Below, piece by piece: positions 29,123 to 38,251 of a stretch of 64,000 nucleotides of DNA. The notes under the pieces are model-generated. The model saw only the letters and a list, made by a program, of their open reading frames with translations, searched no databases and was not told the origin of the DNA. The position numbers and the translations under genes were made by a program. Source of the DNA: Tepidimonas fonticaldi (GTDB lineage Bacteria; Pseudomonadota; Gammaproteobacteria; Burkholderiales; Burkholderiaceae_C); NCBI RefSeq assembly GCF_007556755.1, contig NZ_VJOO01000014.1, forward strand, positions 1 to 64,000. The letters are read 5' to 3'. How positions within the stretch are numbered: position 1 is the stretch's first letter; each line of letters opens with the position of its first letter.

Positions 29123-29581
29123 ATGTCTGCATTGACTCCGTGGGACCCCTTCCGGGAACTGGATGAATTGCAAAACCGCCTGGCGACGATGTTCGGACGA
29201 ATACCCCAGCGACAGGGCGCCCGTACCGGCAACGAAGCCATGACCACGGCGGACTGGGTACCAATGGTGGACATCAGCGAGGATGAGAACGCATTCCTCC
29301 TCAAGCTGGATCTGCCGGAGGTCCCCAAGGATGCCGTGCGCGTCAGCGCGGAAAACGGCGTGCTCACCATCAGCGGCGAGCGCAAACTGGAAAAAGAGGA
29401 GCAGGGCAAGAAGTTCCACCGCATCGAACGTGCGTATGGCCGCTTTGTGCGCAGCTTTGTCTTGCCTGACAACGTTGATCCGACCAAGGTGACGGCTTCC
29501 ATGAAAGACGGCGTGCTGGAAGTGCGGCTTGTCAAGGCCGAGCAAGCCAAACCGAAACAGATTGAAATCTCAGTCAACTAA
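29123..29581 (+). CDS. hsp20: Small heat-shock protein Hsp20 (second copy)
   Basis: The protein has 152 residues. The alpha-crystallin domain (about 45-140) contains V-D-I-S-E-D-E-N-A-F, D-L-P-E-V and the final N-G-V-L-T-I and D-G-V-L-E-V strands, followed by the C-terminal I-E-I contact motif. It starts M-S-A-L-T-P-W-D-P-F-R-E-L, a common N-terminus of class A small heat-shock proteins. AAGGAG lies about 8 bases before the ATG at 29123. It differs clearly from the first Hsp20 of the locus, as in known heat-resistance loci, which carry two unlike copies around clpK and ftsH. Confidence 0.9.
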   Translation: MSALTPWDPFRELDELQNRLATMFGRIPQRQGARTGNEAMTTADWVPMVDISEDENAFLLKLDLPEVPKDAVRVSAENGVLTISGERKLEKEEQGKKFHRIERAYGRFVRSFVLPDNVDPTKVTASMKDGVLEVRLVKAEQAKPKQIEISVN

Positions 29582-29603
29582 CTTCAATCAGGAGCCCAAG
29601 ATC

Positions 29604-30518
29604 ATGAATATCAAACAGCCCCAATCAACCTTCTCCGCACTTGCCCTGGCGGTCGTCGTCGGACTGAGCGGACCGGCTCTGGCCCAATCAGCGGCAGGTT
29701 CTAGCCCAGGTGCTGCAGCACCCTCTGCCGCATCCAAGGCGGCGCAGCCACAGGTAGATGACAAGGTCGCCCGGGAAGCCGCGAAAAAGCGCGCCGAACT
29801 CTCCCAAGATGCAATCACTGCGCTGGCCAAGACCCATGAGGCATTGATCCTCCTTGATGCAAAGAAGACCAAGGACGCGCTCGCTGCGCTGGAACTGGCC
29901 AGCGGAAAGCTGGAACTGGTATTGGCACGCGACGCCAAACTTGCTTTGGCGCCGGTCAATGTACGCGTCATCACCCACGATATCCACGCCAACGTGGAAT
30001 CGGTAAAGAAAGCGGTCAAGTTGTCTCGGGAGTTGTTGGATGATGGCGAGGTGCAAAAGGCACGGCCCATCGTTGCCAATCTTGCCAGCGAAATCGTGAT
30101 CGAAACCGACAACCTGCCGATGGCAACGTACCCGGCTGCGATCAAGTCGGCCGCACGGCTCATCGACAGCGGCAAGATCGACGAAGCCAAAGCAGAGCTC
30201 GCCCGAGCACTGAACACGCTGGTGGTCACCCAAGTTGTACTCCCTCTGCCCGTGCTACGGGCCGAAGCCGCGATAGCAAAAGCTGAAAAGCTGGCCGAGA
30301 CTGACAAGCGCGATGCCAAGCAGAACGAGGAGCTCAGCACCTTGCTGTCGTCCGTGCGCACGGAGATCGAGCTGGCGCAAATCCTGGGTTATGGCAAGAA
30401 GGCGGATTTCAAACCCATCTTCGATCAGGTGAAGTCCATTGAGCAAAAGTCGGCTGGTGGCAAAAGCGGCAAGGGATGGTTCGACGAGTTGAAGACGCGC
30501 ATCCAAAAGCTGTTTTGA
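29604..30518 (+). CDS. yfdX: YfdX family protein 1, exported
   Basis: The protein has 304 residues. A signal peptide (about 1-28, ending A-L-A) directs it to the periplasm. A low-complexity Ala/Ser linker is followed by the helical YfdX domain (about 55-290), which has the stretch L-E-L-A-S-G-K-L-E-L and later L-P-L-P-V-L-R-A. YfdX proteins occur in acid and heat stress loci, where a periplasmic chaperone-like function has been proposed. The start at 29604 follows CAGGAG. The neighbouring gene is a second YfdX without a signal peptide, and both lie between hsp20 and hdeD as in the known locus. Confidence 0.85.
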   Translation: MNIKQPQSTFSALALAVVVGLSGPALAQSAAGSSPGAAAPSAASKAAQPQVDDKVAREAAKKRAELSQDAITALAKTHEALILLDAKKTKDALAALELASGKLELVLARDAKLALAPVNVRVITHDIHANVESVKKAVKLSRELLDDGEVQKARPIVANLASEIVIETDNLPMATYPAAIKSAARLIDSGKIDEAKAELARALNTLVVTQVVLPLPVLRAEAAIAKAEKLAETDKRDAKQNEELSTLLSSVRTEIELAQILGYGKKADFKPIFDQVKSIEQKSAGGKSGKGWFDELKTRIQKLF

Positions 30519-30527
30519 GGTGATGAA

Positions 30528-30576
30528 GGGGCCGACTGCTCCATCGGTCAGTCTCGCGATATTCGCAGTCGGCCCC
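30528..30576 (+). terminator. Strong hairpin between the two yfdX genes
   Basis: GGGGCCGACTGC (30528-30539) and GCAGTCGGCCCC (30565-30576) form a perfect 12-bp stem. An A/T-rich stretch follows, but no clean run of T. It may act as a partial terminator or protect the 3' end of the upstream message. Confidence 0.55.
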
Positions 30577-30620
30577 AATAGATTCCCCTATTTTCACTAT
30601 CTCATACGAGGCATATCACC

Positions 30621-31508
30621 ATGAATGAGCAAACATCGAATCCCAACGCGATCAACGAAGGCACGAACGAACAGGCCGCGGTAAGCAGCCTTCCTGCCAG
30701 ACCAGAGCCCAAGCCTGAAGTCGTCACGGAGGTACAGCCTGAGGTTCAGAAAGAAACAGACTCGCAGGCGGCAGACAAACGTAAACAAGTCCTCGATGAG
30801 GCCGTCTCGGCCTTGGCGCTGACCAAATCAGCGCTGGCCGCACTTGACGGCAAGGACGCTGCACGCGCATTGGCAACGCTGGCCGAAGTGACGGGAAAGC
30901 TGGAGCTGATCGTCGCGCGCGAACCCACGCTTGCCCTGGCCCCCGTTGATGTGCGCACCATCGTGCACGACTTGTTCGCCAACACGGAAACCATTGAGGC
31001 GATGACCGACGAGGCGCTGGATGCCCTCAAACATGGCGAGGTGCAACAGGCACGTCACGTGCTGGCTTTGCTGGCCAGTGAAATCGTGATCACGGTCACC
31101 AACATCCCTCTGGCGTCCTATCCCGCAGCCGTGAAGGCAGTCGTGCCGCTGATCGATCAGGGCAAGATTGAAGAAGCCAAAGCCGCGCTGCAGGCAGCGC
31201 TCAGCACGCTGGTCGAGACGCGCAGCGTGCTTCCGCTGCCCCTCCTGCGCGCCAGGCTGCTCCTGCAGCGCGCCGAGACCTTGGTAGAAGATGGTCAGCG
31301 CAGCGAAGCGTCCAATGAGCGCCTGGAGACATTGTTGAACGAAGCCCGGCGGCAGTTGGAAATGGCAGAACTGCTGGGCTATGGAAAAAGGAAGGACTTT
31401 GAGCCCCTGTACGATGAACTCAAGAAAATCAAGGAAAAGACGGGAGGGGGAGGCGGCGGAAAAGGCTGGCTCGATGAAGTCAAGGCAAAACTGTCCAGGT
31501 TGTTCTGA
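30621..31508 (+). CDS. yfdX: YfdX family protein 2, without signal peptide
   Basis: The protein has 295 residues and is clearly homologous to the preceding YfdX: both share A-L-A-T/E-L-x-x-x-x-G-K-L-E-L, A-P-V-D/N-V-R and L-P-L-P. It lacks a signal peptide and instead opens with an acidic, Gln-rich stretch of about 50 residues, so it is probably cytoplasmic or exported in another way. A Gly-rich segment and K-G-W-L-D-E-V-K lie close to the C-terminus, matching the end of YfdX1. The paired arrangement suggests duplication with later change of location. Stress-related chaperone activity is inferred from the family. Confidence 0.82.
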   Translation: MNEQTSNPNAINEGTNEQAAVSSLPARPEPKPEVVTEVQPEVQKETDSQAADKRKQVLDEAVSALALTKSALAALDGKDAARALATLAEVTGKLELIVAREPTLALAPVDVRTIVHDLFANTETIEAMTDEALDALKHGEVQQARHVLALLASEIVITVTNIPLASYPAAVKAVVPLIDQGKIEEAKAALQAALSTLVETRSVLPLPLLRARLLLQRAETLVEDGQRSEASNERLETLLNEARRQLEMAELLGYGKRKDFEPLYDELKKIKEKTGGGGGGKGWLDEVKAKLSRLF

Positions 31509-31516
31509 AACCGCTG

Positions 31517-31543
31517 GAGAGGGGGCGCATAGCGCCCCCTCTC
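31517..31543 (+). terminator. Hairpin after yfdX2
   Basis: GAGAGGGGGCGC (31517-31528) and GCGCCCCCTCTC (31532-31543) make a perfect 12-bp stem with a 3-base loop, 8 bases after the yfdX2 stop. No T-run follows directly. It is very stable and probably ends or stabilises the upstream message. hdeD starts 54 bases further on. Confidence 0.6.
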
Positions 31544-31597
31544 ATGTCCCATGAGTGTTTGATTTTTCATCTCGTATAGGTCTTTAGGAGATATTGC

Positions 31598-32209
31598 ATG
31601 AACACAGACACCATCGCCAATTCCAATGCGGATGACCCCACCAAAGCACTGTGTTCGCTGAGCCAAAATTGGTGGCTTTTTGTGCTGCGCGGTGTCTTGG
31701 CATTGATTTTTGCAGCCCTCGCGTTCTGGATGCCACAATCGGCTCTGTTGGCCATGACCATCATGTTCGGCGCATTTTCCTTGGTCAATGGCGCGTTCAA
31801 CTTGGTTGCAGCGGTGCGCCATATCCAGAAAAAAGAGCGCTGGGGCTGGCTGCTGTTCAGCGGCATTGTCGGCATACTTACCGGCGTCGTCGTCCTGGTT
31901 GCTCCTTGGGTCGCCACGATGGTCATGGCTTCTTTTTTATGGGCTAGCGTGGGGTTCTGGGCGGTTTTCACCGGTGTGCTGGAGATATCCGCCGCGGTTC
32001 GGCTGCGTCAAGAAATCAAGGGTGAAATCTGGCTTGCCCTCAGTGGACTGCTCTCGATTATCCTTGGTGCTATCGTCTTGTGGATATTTTTTACCCGTCC
32101 GGTCGAGTCATTCCTGGCCGCAGGCTGGCTGTTGAGCTTCTATGCGGCAGTCTATGGTGTCACGCTTTTGTTCTTGAGTTGGCGTCTTCGCAAAACGCGC
32201 CAGGGATAA
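31598..32209 (+). CDS. hdeD: HdeD family membrane protein
   Basis: This 203-residue integral membrane protein has about six hydrophobic helices, starting with W-W-L-F-V-L-R-G-V-L-A-L-I at about 25 and ending with a basic tail (R-L-R-K-T-R-Q-G). HdeD helps cells survive acid stress at high density in Escherichia coli, and a copy is a standard member of transmissible heat-resistance loci. AGGAG at about 31586 supports the ATG at 31598. The gene lies between yfdX2 and the HPF/sigma-like fusion, the expected order. Confidence 0.88.
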   Translation: MNTDTIANSNADDPTKALCSLSQNWWLFVLRGVLALIFAALAFWMPQSALLAMTIMFGAFSLVNGAFNLVAAVRHIQKKERWGWLLFSGIVGILTGVVVLVAPWVATMVMASFLWASVGFWAVFTGVLEISAAVRLRQEIKGEIWLALSGLLSIILGAIVLWIFFTRPVESFLAAGWLLSFYAAVYGVTLLFLSWRLRKTRQG

Positions 32210-32288
32210 GAGCGGGTCAAACTAAATTCTATGGATATGAGCATTTTCGGTTCGTGCCTCCATAGAAATGACATCAAAGGAGTCATAC

Positions 32289-33434
32289 ATGCAGATGCAA
32301 TATAGCTATCGAGCTATCGACAAAGAGTTTCATGAACCTTGGCAGAGAGCTTTGGGAAATATGATCGAGCACGCCCTCAAGCCATTGCTCGACAAACACA
32401 CTAAAGATTCAGCGCGACTTCAAATCGTCCTTGATCGCGACAAGACCAAGCGGCAATTTCTGGCCAGTGGCTATATGCACCTGCCCGGCAAAAAGATTGT
32501 CAGCGTCACTGCATCACATGACGAGCTGACGCCCCTCGCGCAGATGCTCGCACAGTCGTTGTTCCGTCAGGCCAAGAAGCATTTTGACCGACTGCATGCT
32601 CAGGATCAAATCAAGCGCAAAGCACGACGCGAGCGCTTGCGCGAGCTCAAGGTGCGGATTGCCGCAAAACCCGCATCAGCCGCCCATGAGGCCGAGGTGA
32701 CCCGAATGCCTCTACTGTCGAAACTTGAGGCTGTCGCAAGGCGTGAGCTGGCTTATCTGCGGGCCGTCGGCGATTTGCCGCGCGATTATCCGACGCTGCG
32801 TGACGTGGTGGATGAAGCGATTGTCAAAGCTGAGTTGGAATGGCAATCCGTGCCGGAAGAAAAAGCGGCTTACGTCGGTCTTCTGAAGCATCTGTTCGCC
32901 ATCCTGGATCAGGAAGTGGCAAACAGCCGGCAATTTGGCGAATTCGTTTCTCTGGACGCGCCGGTCGAACCGGATGCCCAGGATGTCGCCGAGGCCATGG
33001 TGGAAGAGGAAGTCTTCGAATTTTATCAGCCCGATGACACACTCAGGCTTGCCGATGTCATCGCTGACAATCAGCATCCCGATGCCGCAACGATCGCGGA
33101 ACAGGAGGAGCTAATTGATCGGTCGAGCGAGTTCGCTTTTGCATTCAATCTGCTGAAGGACATGCCGCGTTTGTGGCGGCGCATTTTTCTACTCATCCGT
33201 GTGGATGGGCTGGATGCCAGCAGCGTCTGTGAAATCCTGCTGATTCCTAGTAAGGAAGATGCTGTCCGAGGGTGGCTCATGCAGGCCGAAGCATTCATGG
33301 CTGCCCATCTGGAAGAGGCCGGAGTAAGCAAAGACGGGAACGATTGGCTCCAAGGCATTGATTGGTCGGCATTGTCTGTGACCCGAAGCGCGGCAGCCTC
33401 ACTGTGGTCCAAGGAGGCGAACCATGAAGAATGA
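32289..33434 (+). CDS. HPF-like N-terminus fused to a sigma-factor-like C-terminus
   Basis: The protein has 381 residues and no named family that I know. Residues about 1-115 resemble ribosome hibernation factors (HPF/RaiA): an amphipathic helix, a strand, a T-x-x-H-D-E turn and a strongly basic tail (K-R-K-A-R-R-E-R-L-R). Residues about 270-350 resemble sigma-70 regions 2-4: a hydrophobic helix with L-P-R/K-D-M-P-R-L-W-R-R and an HTH-like D-A-S-S-V-C-E-I-L. AAGGAGT precedes the ATG at 32289, and the next gene overlaps by 11 bases. It is the conserved unknown gene before thioredoxin in the heat-resistance locus. Both domain calls are by eye and moderate in strength. Confidence 0.55.
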   Translation: MQMQYSYRAIDKEFHEPWQRALGNMIEHALKPLLDKHTKDSARLQIVLDRDKTKRQFLASGYMHLPGKKIVSVTASHDELTPLAQMLAQSLFRQAKKHFDRLHAQDQIKRKARRERLRELKVRIAAKPASAAHEAEVTRMPLLSKLEAVARRELAYLRAVGDLPRDYPTLRDVVDEAIVKAELEWQSVPEEKAAYVGLLKHLFAILDQEVANSRQFGEFVSLDAPVEPDAQDVAEAMVEEEVFEFYQPDDTLRLADVIADNQHPDAATIAEQEELIDRSSEFAFAFNLLKDMPRLWRRIFLLIRVDGLDASSVCEILLIPSKEDAVRGWLMQAEAFMAAHLEEAGVSKDGNDWLQGIDWSALSVTRSAAASLWSKEANHEE

Positions 33435-33864
33435 TCTTCACCTCGTCTGTCCGCACTGCCAGTCCATCAACCGCGTACCGGCGGCCAAGCTCGCGGATCA
33501 TCCCAACTGCGGTCGCTGCCAGCACCCCTTGTTCACCGGCGAGCCCATCGAGTTGACCACGGCGACGTTCTCGCGCCACGTGGAGCGCAGTGACCTGCCA
33601 CTGTTGGTCGATTTCTGGGCACCTTGGTGCGGGCCGTGCAAGATGATGGCCCCGCAGTTCCAGCAAGCGGCGCGCCAGCTCGAACCCAGGGTCAGGCTGG
33701 CCAAGGTCAATACCGAGGCCGAGCCTCACCTGGCCGCCCAGTTCGGTATTCGCAGCATTCCAACCCTGATTTTGTTCCGAGGGGGACATGAGGTTGCACG
33801 TCAGGCGGGCGCCATGGGGGCGCAGGACATTATGCGCTGGGTGACATCCCGCTTGCCGCAATGA
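33424..33864 (+). CDS. trxC: Thioredoxin with N-terminal zinc ribbon (TrxC type)
   Basis: The protein has 146 residues. An N-terminal zinc ribbon (CPHC at about 10-13, CGRC at about 29-32) precedes the thioredoxin fold with the catalytic W-C-G-P-C at about 62-66 and the cis-proline region S-I-P-T-L at about 110. Zinc-ribbon thioredoxins of the TrxC type resist oxidation and reduce protein disulfides. It is translationally coupled to the HPF/sigma-like gene (11-base overlap). In complete loci it is followed by kefB, which is missing here. Confidence 0.9.
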   Translation: MKNDLHLVCPHCQSINRVPAAKLADHPNCGRCQHPLFTGEPIELTTATFSRHVERSDLPLLVDFWAPWCGPCKMMAPQFQQAARQLEPRVRLAKVNTEAEPHLAAQFGIRSIPTLILFRGGHEVARQAGAMGAQDIMRWVTSRLPQ

Positions 33865-34019
33865 CCCGGCGCGAACCACCCTGCTTATCAGTTGTTCGAT
33901 CCTTGAAGAAAGTGTGTAGCCGCGATGCATAGCGACCCCAACCACACAATCTTTGACGAAATGCGTTCCCAGTTGCAGAAACTTTGGAACCTCTGTTTCA
34001 CCCATAAGGAGCGTCACCT

Positions 34020-35218
34020 TTGAACGAGGCTCCTCAAATCTCAGCCCGACACTGTGACCAGATTGACCAGAATGCCCATTCTGGCAGTTGGCATCTCGAT
34101 CTTGGCTCGCAACTCCTCACTTGCTCCGATGAAGCCTGCCGCGTGCTCGGCCTGGATGTTGGTGCGCCAATAGCCTTCGAGCGATTCCTGCAGTGCATTC
34201 ACCCTGAAGACCGCCCCCTCTTCGATAGGGCATGGGATGCTGCCATGTGCGGAAAGTCCCTTGATCTGCGGTGTCGCATCGTCAGCGGAGGGCAGGTTCG
34301 CTGGATACACCTGCGGGCAACATTCAAGGGCGACGCATCTGGTCGGCCCAGAGCGGCAGACGGGACGGTAGAGGACATCACCGATCTCAAGAGGGTCGAG
34401 CAGGCGCTGTACTCTATGCGCCGACAGCGAGAAGAGTTGGCCAGCCACGTTCCCGGTATGCTTTACCAATACCGTCTTCGTCCGGACGGCAGCTCGCACT
34501 TCCCTTATGCCAGCGCGAGGATAGAGGAAATATACGGGGTTGCACCGGAGGATGTTGTTGAAGATGCCACTCCTGCGTTCGCTGCGCTCCATCCTGAAGA
34601 CCGCGACCGTGTGCATGAAACCATACAAGCGTCGGGGCAGTCACTCGCGCTTTGGCATGACGAGTACCGAGTGCAGTTTCCAGACGGTCGGGTGATCTGG
34701 GTCGAAGGCGAGGCGTCGCCTGAAGCCATGCCTGATGGGAGCATCCTCTGGCACGGCTATATCCATGATGTCACCTCACGCAGAAGATCCGCGGAAGAGC
34801 TTCGCCTTGCGGCTAAAGTTTTTGCGCACGCAGGAGAGGGCATCCTCGTTACGGACGCTCAAGGCCACATTGTCAACGTCAACCGAGCGTTTACCGTGAT
34901 CACTGGTTACGCGCGGGAGGAAGTATTGGGCCAGACACCCCGTCTGCTCGAGTCCGATCGCTATGACGATGAGTTCTATCAGACCGTTTGGCAGGCTCTG
35001 CTTGAGCACGACTACTGGCACGGAGAGCTCTGGTGCCGACGCAAGAACGGCAGTCAGTTTGCCGCGCTGCTGACGATCAGTGCAGCCCCGGATATGCGGG
35101 GCAATATCGAGCATTACGCAGCCATGTTTTCCGACATCACAGCGCTGAAGGAGAACCAGCAACAGCTTGAACGCGTTGCTCATTACGACCTGCTCACCGG
35201 CTTGCCCAATCGACTATT
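34020..35218 (+). pseudogene. PAS-PAS-PAS-GGDEF diguanylate cyclase, cut by IS3 element
   Basis: The frame codes for about 400 residues: three PAS domains (near 15-120, 140-255 and 262-380, the last with G-H-I-V-N-V-N and A-x-T-V-I-T-G-Y) followed by the entry of a GGDEF domain, H-Y-D-L-L-T-G-L-P-N-R. At 35219 the reading frame runs into insertion-sequence DNA, so the GG(D/E)EF catalytic site is lost. The start is the TTG at 34020, with AAGGAG about 9 bases before it. The intact gene would have made cyclic di-GMP in response to a PAS-sensed signal. It lies right after the trx gene, so the break marks the truncated end of the stress locus. Confidence 0.8.
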
Positions 35219-35791
<573 letters not shown>

Positions 35792-36010
35792 TTATTGCCT
35801 GTTTGCGTGCGTATTCCACGCCATGGCGGACACGATTCCATGCTGATGGCGGACAGTGTTCCAGCGTGAAGCCGGACGCGGTTCCACGCTGAAGGCGGAC
35901 AGCATTCCAAACGGATGGCGGACACCTGCAGGGTGTTCTGAGTGACCCGAACGCGGCATACGCTGCCCGGTTTTTGACCGAAGCCAGCGATGCCCACACC
36001 CAGGGTCACC

Positions 36011-37344
36011 ATGAGCAAACTACGACACACACTGCAACTGCTGCACGGCGGGGCCCTGAGCACCCGCCAAATCGGCGCGGCGCTTGGCATCTCCAAGTCC
36101 ACCGTCAACGACATCGCCAGTTACGCGCGCGCCGCCGGCGTGGACTGGGCGCTGGCCCAGAGCCTGAGCGACGAGGAATTGCAAGCCCGACTCTACAAGC
36201 CACCCGTGGCGCGCGCGTCCCGGCACCTCGAACCCGACCATGCCCACATCCATCGCGAACTGCGCCGCCCCGGCGTCACCCTGCAACTGCTGTGGGAGGA
36301 GTACCAGCAACAGCACAGCGGTCAGGCGTACAAGTACAGCGCCTTTTGCGAGAAGTACAAGGTCTGGGCCCGGGGGTTGAAGCGCTCCATGCGCCAGACC
36401 CACATGGCCGGCGACAAACTCTTCGTGGACTACGCCGGCCAGACGGTGCCCATCGTCGATGCCGACACTGGCGAGATACGCCAAGCCCAGGTCTTCGTGG
36501 CCGTGCTGGGCGCATCGAACTACACCTACGCCTGTGCCACCGCCAGCCAGAAGGCCGCCGACTGGGTGGCCAGCATCATGGGGGCGCTGGAGTTCATCGG
36601 TGGCGTGCCTCGCCTGCTGGTGCCCGATCAGCCGCGCGCCTTGATGACCCGTGCCGACCGCTACGAGCCCACCGCATACCGCCTGCTCGATGAGCTGTGT
36701 GCACACTACGGTGTCGCGGTCATGCCCGCACGCCCGGCCAAACCCCGCGACAAGCCCAAGGTCGAGGTCGCCGTGCAGGTGGTCGAGCGCTGGATTCTGG
36801 CGCGGCTGCGCCACCAGACCTTCTTCAGCCTGGCCGAGCTCAACCGCTCGATTGCCGGCTTGCTGGTGGACTTGAACCAACGCCCGTTCAAGAAGCTGCC
36901 GGGCAACCGTGCCAGCGCCTTTGCCGAGCTCGACGGCCACTACTACTCGGTGCCCCACGCCCTGGTGGGCGAGGTGGTGGAGTTGCGCATCACCGCCACC
37001 ACCGTGGAAGTCCTGCGCGGCCACAAGCGGGTGGCCGCCCACGCGCTCAATGGGCGCAAAGGCGCGCACACCACGGCTGCTGAGCACATGCCGGCCTCGC
37101 ACCGGGCACACCTGCAGTGGACGCCAGCCAAGCTCATCGCCTGGGGCGAGCGCATCGGCTCGGCCACCGCCGCCGTGGTGCGCTGGCAGATGGAGCACCG
37201 CGCCCACCCCGAACAGGGCTACCGCGCCTGTCTGGGACTGATGCGTCTGGGGCGGCAGTACGGGGCCGAGCGGCTGGAGGCGGCCTGTGCGCGGGCGCAG
37301 TCGATTCGCTCGCGAACGTGCGCGGGCCGGGCTACTACCACTGA
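36011..37344 (+). pseudogene. istA: istA transposase with C-terminal deletion/frameshift
   Basis: The frame from the ATG at 36011 gives a normal IstA: an N-terminal HTH (G-I-S-K-S-T-V-N-D-I), then the DDE core with D-Y-A-G-Q-T-V, P-D-Q-P-R-A-L and a K-P-K-V-E stretch. Near 37300 (after A-R-A-Q-S-I) the frame shifts. The true C-terminal end, N-V-R-G-x-G-Y-Y, continues in another frame to the TGA at 37342-37344. Roughly 30 to 40 codons seem to be missing at that point. The catalytic core is complete, so some activity cannot be excluded. Confidence 0.65.
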
Positions 37345-37372
37345 GACAGTGCCAAGACCGAAGGAACACCCG

Positions 37373-37910
37373 ATGCTCAACGGACAGACCCTCAACCAAC
37401 TGCGCGCCCTGCGCCTGGACGGCATGGTGGCCGCTCTGAGTGACGCGGCCACCCACATCGCAGCCAGCGAACTGCCCTTTGAACAGCGCCTGGCGCTGCT
37501 GGTGCAGCGCGAGGTGGACTGGCGTGTGCGCTGGGGCAGCAGGCGGCACGCCTGGGGTTCTCCGTCCTCTACACCAGGGCTCCCCGACTCCTGGAAGAAC
37601 TTCACGTGGCCCATGGCGACGGCAGCTTTGGCAAGCGCCTGGCGCAACTGGCCCGGCTGGACCTGCTCATCCTAGACGACTTCGGCATCGTGCCGATTGC
37701 CGCGCACGAGCGCAACGATTTGCTCGAACTCTTGGACGACCGGGTGGCACGCGCTCGACGCTCATCACCAGCCAGTTGCCGGTGACGGCGTGGCACGCCT
37801 GGCTGGACGAGCCGACGCTGGCCGACGCCATCCTGGACCGCATCGTGCACGGCTCGCACAAGATAGCCCTCAAGGGCGAGTCAATGCGCAAGCTCGCCAA
37901 GGCCGCCTGA
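37373..37910 (+). pseudogene. istB: istB helper ATPase, internal deletions
   Basis: The gene starts normally (M-L-N-G-Q-T-L-N-Q-L-R, then [14 protein letters not shown]) but jumps after about 50 codons into another frame that encodes [12 protein letters not shown] and the Walker B block L-L-I-L-D-D-F-G. It then shifts again into the correct tail [11 protein letters not shown]. The Walker A region is gone. IstB needs ATP binding to choose and activate targets, so this copy should be inactive. Confidence 0.7.
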
Positions 37911-38067
37911 GCCGGTCGCACCGAGTGCCATTCCACGCTGATGGCGGACACTTTGGCTACGATTTGAGCGTCACTCAGGACACCCGCGCAGCGTGTCCGC
38001 CATCGTTTGGAACGCTGTCCGCGATGGCAATGGAATCACTGTCCGCCATCAGTGGAATGCGCAAGCA

Positions 38068-38187
38068 GGGCCTAGGTCGGGGTGAGCTTGGGGCAAATTT
38101 CCATCGGCATCTCCGGATGATCGCGACGATGCGATCGGCGTGCTGTGAGTGCGGGAGGCCAAGCGCCCGGATGGCGAGGCATTCTGC
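38068..38187. other. Unassigned stretch between IS21 and the ATPase gene
   Basis: After the IS21 end, the minus strand of about 38071-38190 is open without stop for about 40 codons (it includes G-L-P-H-S-Q-H-A-D-R-I-V and W-K-F-A-P-S). I do not recognise it. It may be a fragment of a lost gene or chance coding. No complete gene is seen. Confidence 0.25.
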
Positions 38188-38216
38188 TTGTGAAATACAA
38201 ACAAGAAAACTACACT
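38188..38216 (+). promoter_or_regulatory. Sigma-70 type promoter of the DUF4143 ATPase
   Basis: TTGTGA at 38188-38193 and TACACT at 38211-38216 are 17 bases apart, in an A/T-rich stretch that stands out from its G+C-rich surroundings. The GTG start of the ATPase lies 35 bases after the -10 box. Confidence 0.5.
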
Positions 38217-38251
38217 TTAACTAAACTCATGATGTAAGTAGAATATCTCCC

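Larger units (their letters stand above)
35800..38067 (+). mobile_element. Decayed IS21-family element
   Basis: The terminal repeats match: TGTTTGCG at 35800 and its inverse at 38059-38067. Each end carries several copies of TTCCA followed by GCGGACA-type words (left copies at about 35812-35930, right copies at about 37920-38060), the multiple internal repeats known from IS21. Both istA and istB are present but each has lost an internal piece and its frame. No target duplication was found. It separates the IS3 remnant from the DUF4143 ATPase. Confidence 0.75.
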
